Below are positions 19,801-28,104 of a stretch of 64,000 nucleotides of DNA, piece after piece. The notes under the pieces are model-generated. The model was not told the DNA's origin. It saw nothing but the letters and a program-made list of their open reading frames with translations, and did no database searches. Source of the DNA: Saprospiraceae bacterium (GTDB taxonomy: Bacteria; Bacteroidota; Bacteroidia; Chitinophagales; Saprospiraceae); assembly GCA_016713025.1 (NCBI GenBank), contig JADJPZ010000004.1:2170001-2234000 (forward strand), read 5' to 3'. Within the stretch, counting starts at the first letter, position 1. Every line of letters starts with the position of its first letter. A program made the translations under genes and the position numbers.

Positions 19801-20458
19801 GAGTCCAACATCAGCTATAGTTTCAGGAGGTAATACCAATGCCCCTGTAGTCAGAGTCACCCAAGGTCAGCAGATCAAGGTAATCGTAAAAAATAAGATT
19901 ACAGGTTGTGAGGAAGAATTGACCTATACGGCACAAGTACAGCCTCCGTTAGTGGTAGAATTTGTCGATCCTAATCTTGAAATCAAACAAGGAAAGACTG
20001 CCACCATCAGCATCAAAAATCCTGTCACAGGAGCAACCTACCTGTGGAATAACGGAGACAGAGGTACATCGATAACTGTATCGCCCATCACTAATACCAC
20101 CTATACTGTTACTGTCACAGACCGAGATGGTTGCGTCGGGACCGGTCAGATTACAGTTAGAGTCACGGTAGTACCTTGTACAGACAAAGACGAATACCTG
20201 CCCAATGCATTCACACCTAACGGTGATGGTAAAAATGATATCCTTTTGGTAAAATCCAATGTCATCACCGAACTTGAATTTGTTGTTTACAACAGATGGG
20301 GGCAGGAAGTATTTAGTACTACAAGGATTGATGAAGGCTGGGATGGAACATTTGAAGGAAAACTCATGGCGCCTGATGTGTATGCGTATTATATCAGAGC
20401 TACTTGTATCAGTGGTGACCGGTTTTTGAAGAAGGGAAATGTCAGCTTGTTAAGGTAA
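16844..20458 (+). CDS. Large surface protein with PKD-like domains and T9SS type B sorting signal
   Basis: A 1204-residue exported protein with a signal peptide (about residues 1-27). At least four PKD-like or immunoglobulin-like beta domains follow (for example EWNFNYPSSDP...QPGIYKVRLLARS and LEWNFGDPASG). The last 90 residues hold the type B sorting domain: NAFTPNGDGKNDILLV, VYNRWGQEVF, DGWDGTF-like EGWDGTFEGK, and a basic end. This is the gliding-motility C-terminal domain recognised by the T9SS. The preceding PorP/SprF and OmpA-family genes are its probable partners. Its function at the surface (adhesion, matrix or motility) is inferred only from architecture. Confidence 0.9.
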   Translation: MMKSFNIIVKTIVFLLISLATAHKVDATHIIGGDISYRYVSGNQYEITLTLRRDCALGQVDFDNPASVGIFSGATNVLIREVSIPFNSSDTIGNTLSNACGVEGLGVCVQATTYKAIVDLPSIPGGYIISYQRCCRNSSLNNVVNPLESGSTEWIAITEEALALKNSSPRFVTWPDVYICANKPLIFNHSAIDSDGDSLVYRVCNPSDGASFQFPQPQPPASPPYNLVQFKSPYSLSNMMGGVPLEIHQKTGVITANPNLVGQFLIGICVEEYRNGRLISTVRRDFQYNVRICQPPIIVNFTPEVNDPCDSLSYAFKNNTENGNTYEWNFNYPSSDPRFLSTAQNPTFKFSQPGIYKVRLLARSSTGACDSSLIKEIAVKSGGNFPISPLTKRIVELCSGTSYDIFSKVDTSNKYTWIPTSGLDLTNPGNPKFIGTQSGKYKVTITNSLGCSITDSLDIKVLDKTPPIVITGEKNVCSEADLSVAGGNGSFEWSSTRDFKSIISSTSNLKAKLNAITTTFYVRTVNGACGNSLDSIEVTDQSLSISIPPSNTFCKNGTKAITIINNINSHNLTWTFSDPRVISANGNVITIKLNSNDTASFQIKGSVKNQFGCIQDIIIPISVTLPKPVTFSAVLESCKDYAMCFSTSGNFEGNLRWNFGTGLAKDTLVMRAPCFKYEKPGTYTVTVQNVNTECPFDNVTSQIVVPEIGDSTVKVTVKNDVCAGDKNVCFTIIGKYTGKLEWNFGDPASGNSNTSDLAAPCHLYSSNGTYTITLKNPNTVCPFKEVKETVTIIEKFKISPIADQVVCEGSEVTLTATSNGTGATYTWTDLTGKVLGSGPTFKLKPMSTTDILLKGTNGNGCQDSIRTKISIFKFDYAVDLPAIICPRTDYQIKINISNPQNYTFVWSPAELIVSGGTTNQPIVNAQTGKSLSVVITDKATGCKETRNITPDVKSPVVATFAGKFCANQQSVLTLNISNPNDYTYTWSPTSAIVSGGNTNAPVVRVTQGQQIKVIVKNKITGCEEELTYTAQVQPPLVVEFVDPNLEIKQGKTATISIKNPVTGATYLWNNGDRGTSITVSPITNTTYTVTVTDRDGCVGTGQITVRVTVVPCTDKDEYLPNAFTPNGDGKNDILLVKSNVITELEFVVYNRWGQEVFSTTRIDEGWDGTFEGKLMAPDVYAYYIRATCISGDRFLKKGNVSLLR

Positions 20459-20504
20459 GATATTTGATATAGCCAAAGCTTGGCTGAGATGTAATACATC
20501 ATTA

Positions 20505-20543
20505 AGACTGACTCACAGTGATTGTGGGTCAGTCTTTTTTTTT
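20505..20543 (+). terminator. Rho-independent terminator
   Basis: A 13-bp stem, AGACTGACTCACA (20505-20517) and TGTGGGTCAGTCT (20523-20535) with one G-T pair, is followed by a run of T. It ends the T9SS operon. The stop codon of the convergent SemiSWEET-like gene lies inside the stem. Confidence 0.8.
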
Positions 20544-20812
20544 CTGATAACCACAAATATTAAGATGGTCTGAATAAGCGTAGCCAAACCATTGGAGATA
20601 GTGATAGCAACAGCATCAAATCTGATACCATAAAAAAACCAAAACACAAAAATAAGCCACCATCCTATGACGTATCCTAATGAAAGACTGCTTGGCTGAT
20701 GAGATTTAAACTCTTTAAAAACTTGTATGCCGATGACAATATTGGCCCCTAATCCCACTATTAAACCCGCAGTTTCAAAAAATCCGGCTGGTATGATATC
20801 CAAAAAATCCAT
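20513..20812 (-). CDS. SemiSWEET / PQ-loop-like small membrane protein
   Basis: A 99-residue protein with three membrane helices. The pattern ETAGLIVGLGANIVIGIQVFK, then SLSLGYVIGWWLIFVFWFFYG, and finally ISNGLATLIQTILIFV fits the bacterial SemiSWEET half-transporter (conserved trp/tyr-gly in helix 2, asn in helix 3). The canonical proline-glutamine pair of helix 1 is replaced by isoleucine-glutamine (GIQ). A dimer would move a small sugar or similar solute. The assignment rests on the pattern only. Confidence 0.6.
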   Translation of the reverse strand: MDFLDIIPAGFFETAGLIVGLGANIVIGIQVFKEFKSHQPSSLSLGYVIGWWLIFVFWFFYGIRFDAVAITISNGLATLIQTILIFVVIRKKKTDPQSL

Positions 20813-20887
20813 GATGATCTATTTTACATTTAATGGCCAAAAGTAGAAGGATTTTTAGAATAAATAGTGTTTTAGTAATTTTAATCT

Positions 20888-20989
20888 CAATGTCGTTTAG
20901 TTAAAGTATTTTTACTTATTTTTACCCATCCTAAATCCTTCCCATAGAAAGGAAGGACTTCATAATATGGCCTTAACTAAACGACATTG
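20888..20989. mobile_element. R1: 102-bp MITE with perfect terminal inverted repeats and 10-bp target duplication
   Basis: The ends are CAATGTCGTTTAGTTAA (20888-20904) and its exact reverse complement (20973-20989), 17 of 17. They are flanked by the direct repeat ATTTTAATCT at 20878-20887 and 20990-20999, 10 of 10. The interior has a small hairpin, TCCTTCC (20936-20942) with GGAAGGA (20951-20957), and no coding capacity. This is what a non-autonomous insertion leaves. Duplications of about 10-12 bp are typical of IS4-group transposases, so such an element elsewhere in the genome may mobilise it. Confidence 0.85.
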
Positions 20990-21101
20990 ATTTTAATCTA
21001 ATCTTTCTTGGTAAAAGTATCCATCAGTAGACAAACGTAAACTTTGTAACCAATATAAAAAATATTCATACCTTGTTCTAAATTATTCAATTAGAGAGAA
21101 A

Positions 21102-22679
21102 ATGAAAAAATTGTTTTGCATTTTTGGAATGCTGATAGTACTTAGCCAATCGGTATCTTCTCAGAAATATGATATTATAATTCTCAATGGAAATATTTTT
21201 GATGGGTCGGGCCAAAAGTCTTTCAAAGCTGATATTGGGATCACCGGTGAAAAGATCACTTTTATCGGAGATGCAAAAAACATGAATGCAAAAAGAGTTA
21301 TCAATGTTGACGGAATGGCGATTTCACCGGGATTTATAGACCTTCATGCACACCTGGAGCCGATCCTCCAGACACCTGACGCTGAAAGTCATGTCAGACA
21401 AGGAGTAACTCTGGCTTTAGGTGGACCTGATGGAGGAAGCTTATGGCCTTTCGGACAAGCATTAAAAAAGATTTCTAAAATGCCTTTGGGTATGAATGTA
21501 GCATATCTGGCAGGCCACAACACCATCAGAACCAATGTCATGAAGCTGGACAACAGGGAACCAAGTAAAGCTGAGCTATCAAAAATGAAAAATCAGGTAG
21601 CCCAAGCGATGGAAGAAGGTGCATTTGGACTTTCTACGGGTTTAAAATATTTGCCCGGTACTTTTTCAAAGGTGGATGAAGTCATTGAACTTTCCAAAGT
21701 TGCAGCTTCCTATGGAGGATTTTATACTTCACATTTGAGAGAAGAAGGACTGGGTCTGATCGATGCAGTAAAAGAAGCTATTCTGATAGGCAAAGAAGCA
21801 AAAATTCCGGTCGTACTTACACATCACAAGGCTATAGGAAAACCTTCCTGGGGAAAAAGTATCGAAACACTCAAAATGGTGGATGCTGCCAATGATTCTG
21901 GACTTGATATTCAGATAGATCAATATCCTTATACGGCCAGCTATACCAGTTTATCCGTACTTATACCATCATGGGCTCTGGAAGGAGGGTTGGAAGATTT
22001 CAGAAGCAGGATAAATGCACCATTTTATAGAGATAGCATCAAGCAAGGTATCATATTTAATATTCTGAATGATCGTGGTTCCGGTGAACTGAAAAGAATT
22101 CAATTTGGAAAAGTGGACTGGTATAAAGCCCTGGAAGGAAAGACACTCGAAGACTGGTGTCAAGAAAAAAAATTAGCACCAACACCGGAAAACGGTGCTG
22201 ATCTTATCATCGAAGCACAGATGAAAGGTGGTGCAGGTGCGATTTTTCATGCGATAGATGACGGCGATGTGGACAGAATCATGCAACATCCCAAAACGAT
22301 GATCGCTTCTGACGGAAGGTTATCAGTACCTGGCTTTGGTCATCCGCACCCACGCGCCTATGGCACATTTCCAAGGGTATTGGGCCATTATGTCAGAGAC
22401 AGGAAACTGCTATCCTTGGAGAATGCCATCCAAAAAATGACTTCCATGCCGGCAAAACGGATGGGTCTGACTGATCGAGGTACTATTGAATCAGGTTATT
22501 ATGCTGACATTGTCATTTTTGACCCTGTAACTATCAGGGACAAATCTACCTTTGAGAAACCTCATCAATATCCTGAGGGCATCAGATTTGTCATCGTAAA
22601 TGGAGTAATCACCGTCGATGACAGTGTCTTTACTGAAAACAGGGCCGGCAAAGTGTTGTTCAAACCGGTTAAAAAATGA
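21102..22679 (+). CDS. Amidohydrolase, N-acyl-D-amino-acid deacylase-like
   Basis: A 525-residue exported protein (signal peptide ending near VSSQ) of the amidohydrolase superfamily. The metal-binding motif lies in SPGFIDLHAHLEP; a lysine/histidine-rich stretch VLTHHKAIGKPSWG and the later ASDGRLSVPGFGHPHPRAYG match the D-aminoacylase subfamily. It would hydrolyse N-acyl-D-amino acids, or a related cyclic amide, in the periplasm using one or two zinc ions. The protein has full length. It stands alone, downstream of the R1 element. Confidence 0.88.
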   Translation: MKKLFCIFGMLIVLSQSVSSQKYDIIILNGNIFDGSGQKSFKADIGITGEKITFIGDAKNMNAKRVINVDGMAISPGFIDLHAHLEPILQTPDAESHVRQGVTLALGGPDGGSLWPFGQALKKISKMPLGMNVAYLAGHNTIRTNVMKLDNREPSKAELSKMKNQVAQAMEEGAFGLSTGLKYLPGTFSKVDEVIELSKVAASYGGFYTSHLREEGLGLIDAVKEAILIGKEAKIPVVLTHHKAIGKPSWGKSIETLKMVDAANDSGLDIQIDQYPYTASYTSLSVLIPSWALEGGLEDFRSRINAPFYRDSIKQGIIFNILNDRGSGELKRIQFGKVDWYKALEGKTLEDWCQEKKLAPTPENGADLIIEAQMKGGAGAIFHAIDDGDVDRIMQHPKTMIASDGRLSVPGFGHPHPRAYGTFPRVLGHYVRDRKLLSLENAIQKMTSMPAKRMGLTDRGTIESGYYADIVIFDPVTIRDKSTFEKPHQYPEGIRFVIVNGVITVDDSVFTENRAGKVLFKPVKK

Positions 22680-22828
22680 TGATAATATTCTTAAAAAATT
22701 GCCATAGTTCTGCAAATCAAACTATTTTTTTAGAAATTATTGCAACATTCCAGAAAGAATGGTAATAGTAAACTTAGAGTATGTTTAAAGATTTAAGTAG
22801 AAGTAATGTAACTTTTAGCTCTACTCAA

Positions 22829-24094
22829 TTATCTTCTTCCATTACTCATAGAGTATGGATAATCTTCCTGTTTGACCCCCTTCTGTTTGTTTGGCTCTGC
22901 AGACATTAACAATTCAAAAACTCCGCCCTTTGTGATGTCTTCGTGGTTAAGAAAATTTTTGGTATATGCTCTGTTTTTCAATTTTGCCTGTGAAACATAC
23001 AAATTCTTCGCACTATTGTTTTTAGCATGGATTACAAAGGATTTTCCGTTTTCAAGGCGGAGTGTCATCTTTTTGAAAAGCGGAGCTCCAAGTACATACT
23101 GATTTGTCCCCGATGTCACAGGATACATACCCATTGCAGAAAAAACATACCAGGCTGAAGTCTGGCCATTGTCCTCATCTCCACAGAGACCATCCGGAGC
23201 CGGCGAGTACAATTTATTCATGATCTCTCTGACATGATATTGGGTTTTCCAGGGTTCGCCGGCGTAGTTGTACATATATGGCATGTGTTGTATCGGTTGA
23301 TTTCCGTGAGCATATTGTCCCATATTCATGACCAGCATTTCGGTGATTTCATGGATCTGTGCGCCATAGTAGGAATAATCAAAAGTAGGAGCCACCACAA
23401 AAACTGAATCCATCTTATTGATAAATTGATCTTTGCCACCCATCAGGTTGATCAATCCCTGCACATCGTGAAATACACACCAGGTCCAATGCCATGAACA
23501 TCCTTCCGTAAATGCATCACCCCATTTATCAGGGCGGAAAGGTGACTGAAATGTACCGTTGTTGTTTCTGCCTCGCATAAAATTGACAGTAGGATCAAAA
23601 ACGTTTTTATAATAGGATGCCCGCTTCTCAAACGTATCTACTTCTGATTGGGGTCTTTTTAATGTTTTGGCAAGTTTCGAGATAGTAAAATCTGCAAAAG
23701 CATATTCTAATGTTCTGGCTACATTTTCATTTTTTCTGACATCATAGGGCACATAGCCCAATGTATTGTAATACTCCACACCATATCTGCCTACCGAACT
23801 TAATGGACCCTCATTTTTACTGTTTTTTAAGATGGCTTCATACAAGGTATTTATCTCTTTATTAGGTATGCCCTTTAAATAAGAATCTGCAATCAGTATG
23901 GCAGAATTGGACCCTACCATACAGTCTCTGTGCCCGGGACTTGCCCACTCAGGAAGCCAACCGCTTTCTTTATATGCATTGGCCAATCCTTCCATCATTT
24001 GGCTGTTGAGTTCTGGATACATAAGGGTAAAAAACGGAAACACTGCCCTGAAAGTATCCCAGAATCCATTGTCAGTAAACATGTAGCCATCCAC
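22829..24094 (-). CDS. GH92 alpha-mannosidase, C-terminal fragment
   Basis: This 421-residue piece holds most of the GH92 catalytic domain: MFTDNGFWDTFRAVFP, LPEWASPGHRDCMVGSNS, and GDEDNGQTSAWYVFSAMGMY near the end, all strongly conserved in family 92 exo-mannosidases (calcium-dependent; mostly alpha-1,2). It lies in the same reading frame as the N-terminal fragment, separated by one TAG codon and five sense codons. The ATG used here is internal to the real protein, so by itself this product would lack a signal peptide and part of the substrate site. Confidence 0.85.
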   Translation of the reverse strand: MDGYMFTDNGFWDTFRAVFPFFTLMYPELNSQMMEGLANAYKESGWLPEWASPGHRDCMVGSNSAILIADSYLKGIPNKEINTLYEAILKNSKNEGPLSSVGRYGVEYYNTLGYVPYDVRKNENVARTLEYAFADFTISKLAKTLKRPQSEVDTFEKRASYYKNVFDPTVNFMRGRNNNGTFQSPFRPDKWGDAFTEGCSWHWTWCVFHDVQGLINLMGGKDQFINKMDSVFVVAPTFDYSYYGAQIHEITEMLVMNMGQYAHGNQPIQHMPYMYNYAGEPWKTQYHVREIMNKLYSPAPDGLCGDEDNGQTSAWYVFSAMGMYPVTSGTNQYVLGAPLFKKMTLRLENGKSFVIHAKNNSAKNLYVSQAKLKNRAYTKNFLNHEDITKGGVFELLMSAEPNKQKGVKQEDYPYSMSNGRR

Positions 24095-24106
24095 GATCTT
24101 CCCATC

Positions 24107-25111
24107 CTAAGGTCCGTAATGAATGATTTTGTTTTCCTTACCGTATTCATAAAACTTTCTTGGAAAAAGCAGTGTGCCATACAAAGCAGTATAAAAGGTA
24201 GTGAGCTGTGCATCGGTACCACCTTCGATATTGATTCTATTCAATTGTTTGTTCCATTCAGATCGCCCTTTGGAGACTATCTGATCGAAAGTATATTGTC
24301 CGATTTCTCTTTGCAAATTCAACTCTGCCTGTTCGGGACTTATAAATGAAGATGCGATTTTCAAATGAACTTTTTCATTGGATTGGGTTTTAAAGCGGAT
24401 GATGGCTCCGGAGTGTTTGCTCAGGGACTCCATTTTCCCTTCGGTAATGATACTGTCAGCTACTGTGTAGACTTGTTCAAAATCTTTATCTGCATATATG
24501 ACAAAGTAGTTTTTGAAGTTATCAGGAACTCCTCCGGAATTATTGCTGGCATATCCGATGATTTTTCTTTCTTTCGGAAATACTTTGATATATGAGTTCT
24601 TAAAAAAACCATCAACAATCAAATAAGCTTTGTCTGTCTGAGGATAAGTGATCCTAAAAGATGCAGCCCTTTCGGTCGGAGCCAACTCAACGGTAGTGTT
24701 GTAATCCGCCAGATAAGCTTTATAATAAAACGGGGTGGCTGTTTCTGCTTTATGTGAATACCAGGATGCGCGTTTGTTTTCATCAAAAACCAATTTTTCT
24801 GTAGTAGCAAAAATCGAGAAAGCCCCATAATCATTGATCCAGGGAGATGGTTGATGAGTTTGTTTAAATCCCCTGATTTTATTTGATGCATATTGGTAAC
24901 ACCAACCATCGCCCATACGATTGGTCTGCGGTGTCCAAAAATTCATACCCCAGGGCATGGCGATCGCAGGATAGGTATTGCCGTTAGAAAATTCAAATTT
25001 TGAATCCGTACCCACCAAAGGATTTACATATTTTGTAAGATCCTGGAGACCCTGGCCTTTGACAAAGAGACTGGTTATCAGGATCATCAATGTGGAAAAA
25101 GTTGATTTCAT
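24107..25111 (-). CDS. GH92 alpha-mannosidase, N-terminal fragment (premature TAG)
   Basis: This 334-residue piece has a signal peptide (LMILITSLFVKGQG) and the N-terminal beta-sandwich of GH92, with YVNPLVGTDSKFEFSNGNTY and AIAMPWGMNFWTPQT being diagnostic. It ends with NKIIHYGP then TAG (24107-24109) then DGKIVDGYMF in the same frame. Relatives have a tyrosine at this place, so TAG looks like a single-base change from TAT or TAC. Together the two parts give about 760 residues, a normal GH92 length. Confidence 0.85.
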   Translation of the reverse strand: MKSTFSTLMILITSLFVKGQGLQDLTKYVNPLVGTDSKFEFSNGNTYPAIAMPWGMNFWTPQTNRMGDGWCYQYASNKIRGFKQTHQPSPWINDYGAFSIFATTEKLVFDENKRASWYSHKAETATPFYYKAYLADYNTTVELAPTERAASFRITYPQTDKAYLIVDGFFKNSYIKVFPKERKIIGYASNNSGGVPDNFKNYFVIYADKDFEQVYTVADSIITEGKMESLSKHSGAIIRFKTQSNEKVHLKIASSFISPEQAELNLQREIGQYTFDQIVSKGRSEWNKQLNRINIEGGTDAQLTTFYTALYGTLLFPRKFYEYGKENKIIHYGP

Positions 25112-25563
25112 GATGGATGATTCATTTTATGGTATAGTGAAGTTGCATGCTACGAGAAACAAAAATATGTATTTTATTAAGATAAATTGGTACTGTTGTG
25201 GGAAAATGTGCGGATATTTAATTATTGCATCTGTTAAAATTTAGGGCAAAATCACTTAAGCTCTTTATTTGCCCGGTATCGTATGTTTGGCTTGTTGCTC
25301 AAGCGGCGACTCGCTTTTACTTTATTTTTGCAATTTATTACACTACCAATAAAATCCAATTGTTCATAGATATTTTATGATTTTATAACTTTAAACCTAA
25401 AATAAGATGAAAAGAGAAACTTTCTAAAAAGCCTAAGCCGCGACGGTGGAATCATAACTTTAGCCTTGAAATTTAAGGTAGTAATGAAATATCATTTGAG
25501 ATTTTTTAGTTATATATAAACAAATACTAATTCTGGATATTATTATCTGTATACAAAAAAAAT
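25112..25563. other. Intergenic region between GH92 and DUF5916 loci
   Basis: No gene seen. It has one small hairpin (GGGCAAA at 25244-25250 with TTTGCCC at 25268-25274, no T-run) and is otherwise AT-rich. It must hold the divergent promoters of the two flanking broken genes, but no full TTG/TAnnTTTG pair stood out. Confidence 0.3.
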
Positions 25564-26433
25564 ATGACGCGGTGATTATTGACAATTGGTGTTTTTTTTC
25601 TTTTCAAAATATTGGTATCGGGGCAGGATTTAAACTATCTGAAAGATACACTGGTTGTAGGAAAACTGACAAGTCCTGTCATCTTCGATGGATTCAGTAA
25701 TGAGGTTGCCTGGGACAATGCTTACAAAATGGATTTTATTACATCTCGTCCCGTTTGGGGAGCAGAACCTTCCGAAAAAACGGAGATGTTGGTTGGGTAT
25801 GATGACCATTATTTTTATGTAGCTGGAAGATGTTATACCAAAGACAGTACAAGCCTCGTCATAAGAAACTTGGTTCGTGATGGCTGGAGAGGAGACGATT
25901 GGACTACTTTTCATATTGATAATACTTTTGACAAACAAAATGCATTGATTTTTTCAATATATCCTATGGGAAGCCGATATGATGCTGCCATTGGCAATGA
26001 TGGTATAGATCTTGGCGTTTCGTCATTCAATCAGGATTTCAATATGTTTTGGGATGCACGTTCAGTGGTCAATCATAAGGGATGGTTTTTTGAAATGAAG
26101 ATCCCATTGTACAATCTCAGACTCAGAAAAAATGAGAAAGGACAGGTGATAGTAGGCATCAGTGCTGCGCGGACTTTGCAAAACCCTCAGGAAATGCATA
26201 TCTTCCCGGCTATCCCACAAAATATTCTGGACGGCATGAGCAAACCTTCTGTAAAAAAGCCAGTTGTACTTTCAGGTATTACTCCACGAAAATTGTTTTT
26301 AGCAACACCATACCTGGCAGCAGCTACTTCCAGATTTAATTCAGTCAATGCTGAAGAAAAAAAATTTTCCACCACATCTGATCAAAAGCACAATTGGGTA
26401 TGGATATCAAAGCAGGTCTCAACCCATACCTGA
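25564..26433 (+). pseudogene. DUF5916 / CBM9-like protein, N-terminal piece
   Basis: ATG ACG CGG at 25564 is followed at once by TGA (25573-25575), and the same frame then reads LLTIGVFFLFKILVSGQD, a normal signal-peptide core. The TGA therefore interrupts the signal peptide; a TTG at 25579 is the only in-frame start after it. Next comes the carbohydrate-binding family 9-like domain (VIFDGFSNEVAWDNAY, YDDHYFYVAGRCYT, GDDWTTFHIDNTFD). The frame is lost after residue HNW, where GGG at 26396-26398 probably replaces GGGG. Confidence 0.8.
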
Positions 26434-26690
26434 CCCTGGACGTGTCGTTAAACCCGGATTTTGCTCAGGTGGAAGCCGATGATCAATTACTGAATCTGAC
26501 CCGGTTTTCTTTGTTTTTCCCTGAGAAGAGACAGTTTTTCCAGGAAGCAGCAGGACTCTTTGATTTCAATCTCGGTGGTAGGACACAAATGTTTTACAGC
26601 AGACGGATCGGCATCAATGACGGACAATTGACTTCTGTATATGGCGGCGCCAGAATGACAGGAAAACTTAATGCTGATACAGATATATGA
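26394..26690 (+). pseudogene. DUF5916 protein, middle piece
   Basis: This piece carries the best-conserved block of DUF5916: LTLDVSLNPDFAQVEADDQ followed by NLTRFSLFFPEKRQFFQE and FYSRRIGI. It has no start of its own. It stops at TGA (26688-26690) after ADTDI, where relatives read on as DIGF; a single G to T change of GGA would explain it. The frame then continues directly into the next piece. Confidence 0.8.
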
Positions 26691-26699
26691 TTTCTAAGC

Positions 26700-27821
26700 A
26701 TGCAGACCGCCCCTCTAATGGATGATGATGAAAACAGGCTAAGATCGAGTGAAAATTTTACCACATTGCGATTGCGACGCAAATTTTTCAATCAGCAATC
26801 TTTTGTAGGTCTGATGGCTACCAATCGTTGGGTGGAGCAAAAAATCAACACTGGCATAGGTCTGGATGTGCTCATCAATCCATCAGGAGATCACTACTTT
26901 GTGGGAGCTATGGCCACCACTTTTGATAGCGGCAAGCCGGTCAATCCGGAAGCATCCCGAATCAATCTGAGATATGAATTGCGTAAAACAGACGGGATCT
27001 TCAGCCAGTTTTCCTATACATATTCCGGTCGTGATTTTAATCCTGCATCCGGATTTTTGGACAGGTCCGATTTTCATCTTTTCAGAGGAAGGGTAAGCTG
27101 GGGAAAATTTGCTCAGGACAAAAACAGGAAATATCAATATGTCAGATGGCGGATACTGGATCTGGATGCTTATAGTGGTGCTACTCAACACAATTGGGAA
27201 TCCATAGAACTGAAGTCCACGCTGCAACTCAATACTTTCAAAGGTGTGGAAACAACTATGGAAGCGACATACAATTACGAGTTTTTGGCATCACCGCTGA
27301 CTTTTAGCAGCAAGACTACTGTATCACCCGGTACATACCGGTTCGGGCAGGTGTCTTTTGAATACCTTGAGCCGCGAGCCAAAAATTTCAGAAACTTTTT
27401 CAGTACGGCAGCCGGTACTTTTTTTGGCGGCCAACGGGTAAATATGACCTATAGTCCTATCTGGAATCTCGGTAAAAACTGGGAGATCCAGGGGCAGTAC
27501 AGTCTCAACCAACTGCGCTTCGGACAAAACATCGAAACCATCCACATAGGTCGACTGAGATTGAATTATGCTATGAATCTGCATCTTTCTGTCAATTATG
27601 TGATTCAATTCAACAGTACCAACCGTCAGATATTCAATAATTTCAGACTAAGGTACAACTTCAACGACGGCCATGATTTATTTCTGGTTTGGAATGAAAA
27701 TTTCTTTACCGAAAGAAGTACATCCTGGGGAGAGCTCAGACCCATATCCGGCAATCAAAACTTCATCCTGAAGTACAATGTTACCCTGGATTTGCTCAGG
27801 AGAAAGGGGAAGGTGTCGTGA
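26700..27821 (+). pseudogene. DUF5916 protein, C-terminal barrel piece
   Basis: Same frame as the middle piece, only three codons after its TGA. About 373 residues of amphipathic strands (FVGLMATNRWVEQK, FSQFSYTYSGRDFNPASGF, FEYLEPRAKNFRNFF) form the C-terminal beta-barrel-like region of the family, ending LKYNVTLDLLRRKGKVS. The whole gene would encode about 750 residues, an outer-membrane-associated protein of unknown function. With three lesions it is best called a pseudogene. Confidence 0.78.
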
Positions 27822-27866
27822 GGGAAGGCTTTTCTTCAAATAATTTGATGGCTGTTTCTTTGGTCA

Positions 27867-28001
27867 TTAGTAATTTTGCTTTGCTTTTTCAATAATTTTT
27901 ATTTCTTCTTGCGTCAACTCGTGAAGGCCATAAACCAATTGGTCGATGACTCTTAAAGTCCAATGATTAAGGATTTTATGAGGTAATAGACAAAAATAAT
28001 G
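27867..28001 (-). pseudogene. Remnant of the C-terminus of an Eco57I/TaqI-like DNA methylase
   Basis: A 44-codon frame too short for normal gene calling. It reads VIDQLVYGLHELTQEEIKII and ends EKAKQNY before TAA. The IDxLVYxLYxLTEEEIxIIE ending is typical of the C-terminus of Eco57I-type and related N6-adenine methylases and restriction-modification proteins. Nothing upstream in either frame continues the protein, so only the tail remains, left next to the sterol desaturase gene. Confidence 0.5.
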
Positions 28002-28104
28002 TTAATTTTTTCTATTACTCTTAATTTTACTTGAAAGTAAAGTTAGCAACTACTAATGTCGCAAAAATTGCGTAAGCCCTTTTATTATCCCCCAAAATCA
28101 TTTC

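Noticed and set aside
24107..26690. Recoding of TAG or TGA as an amino acid
   Set aside because: TAG properly ends the SDR gene and prmA, and TGA properly ends several intact genes (UMF1 end, arsS, the 12187 lipoprotein). The in-frame stops are confined to two neighbouring genes, one of which also has a frameshift, so mutation is simpler.
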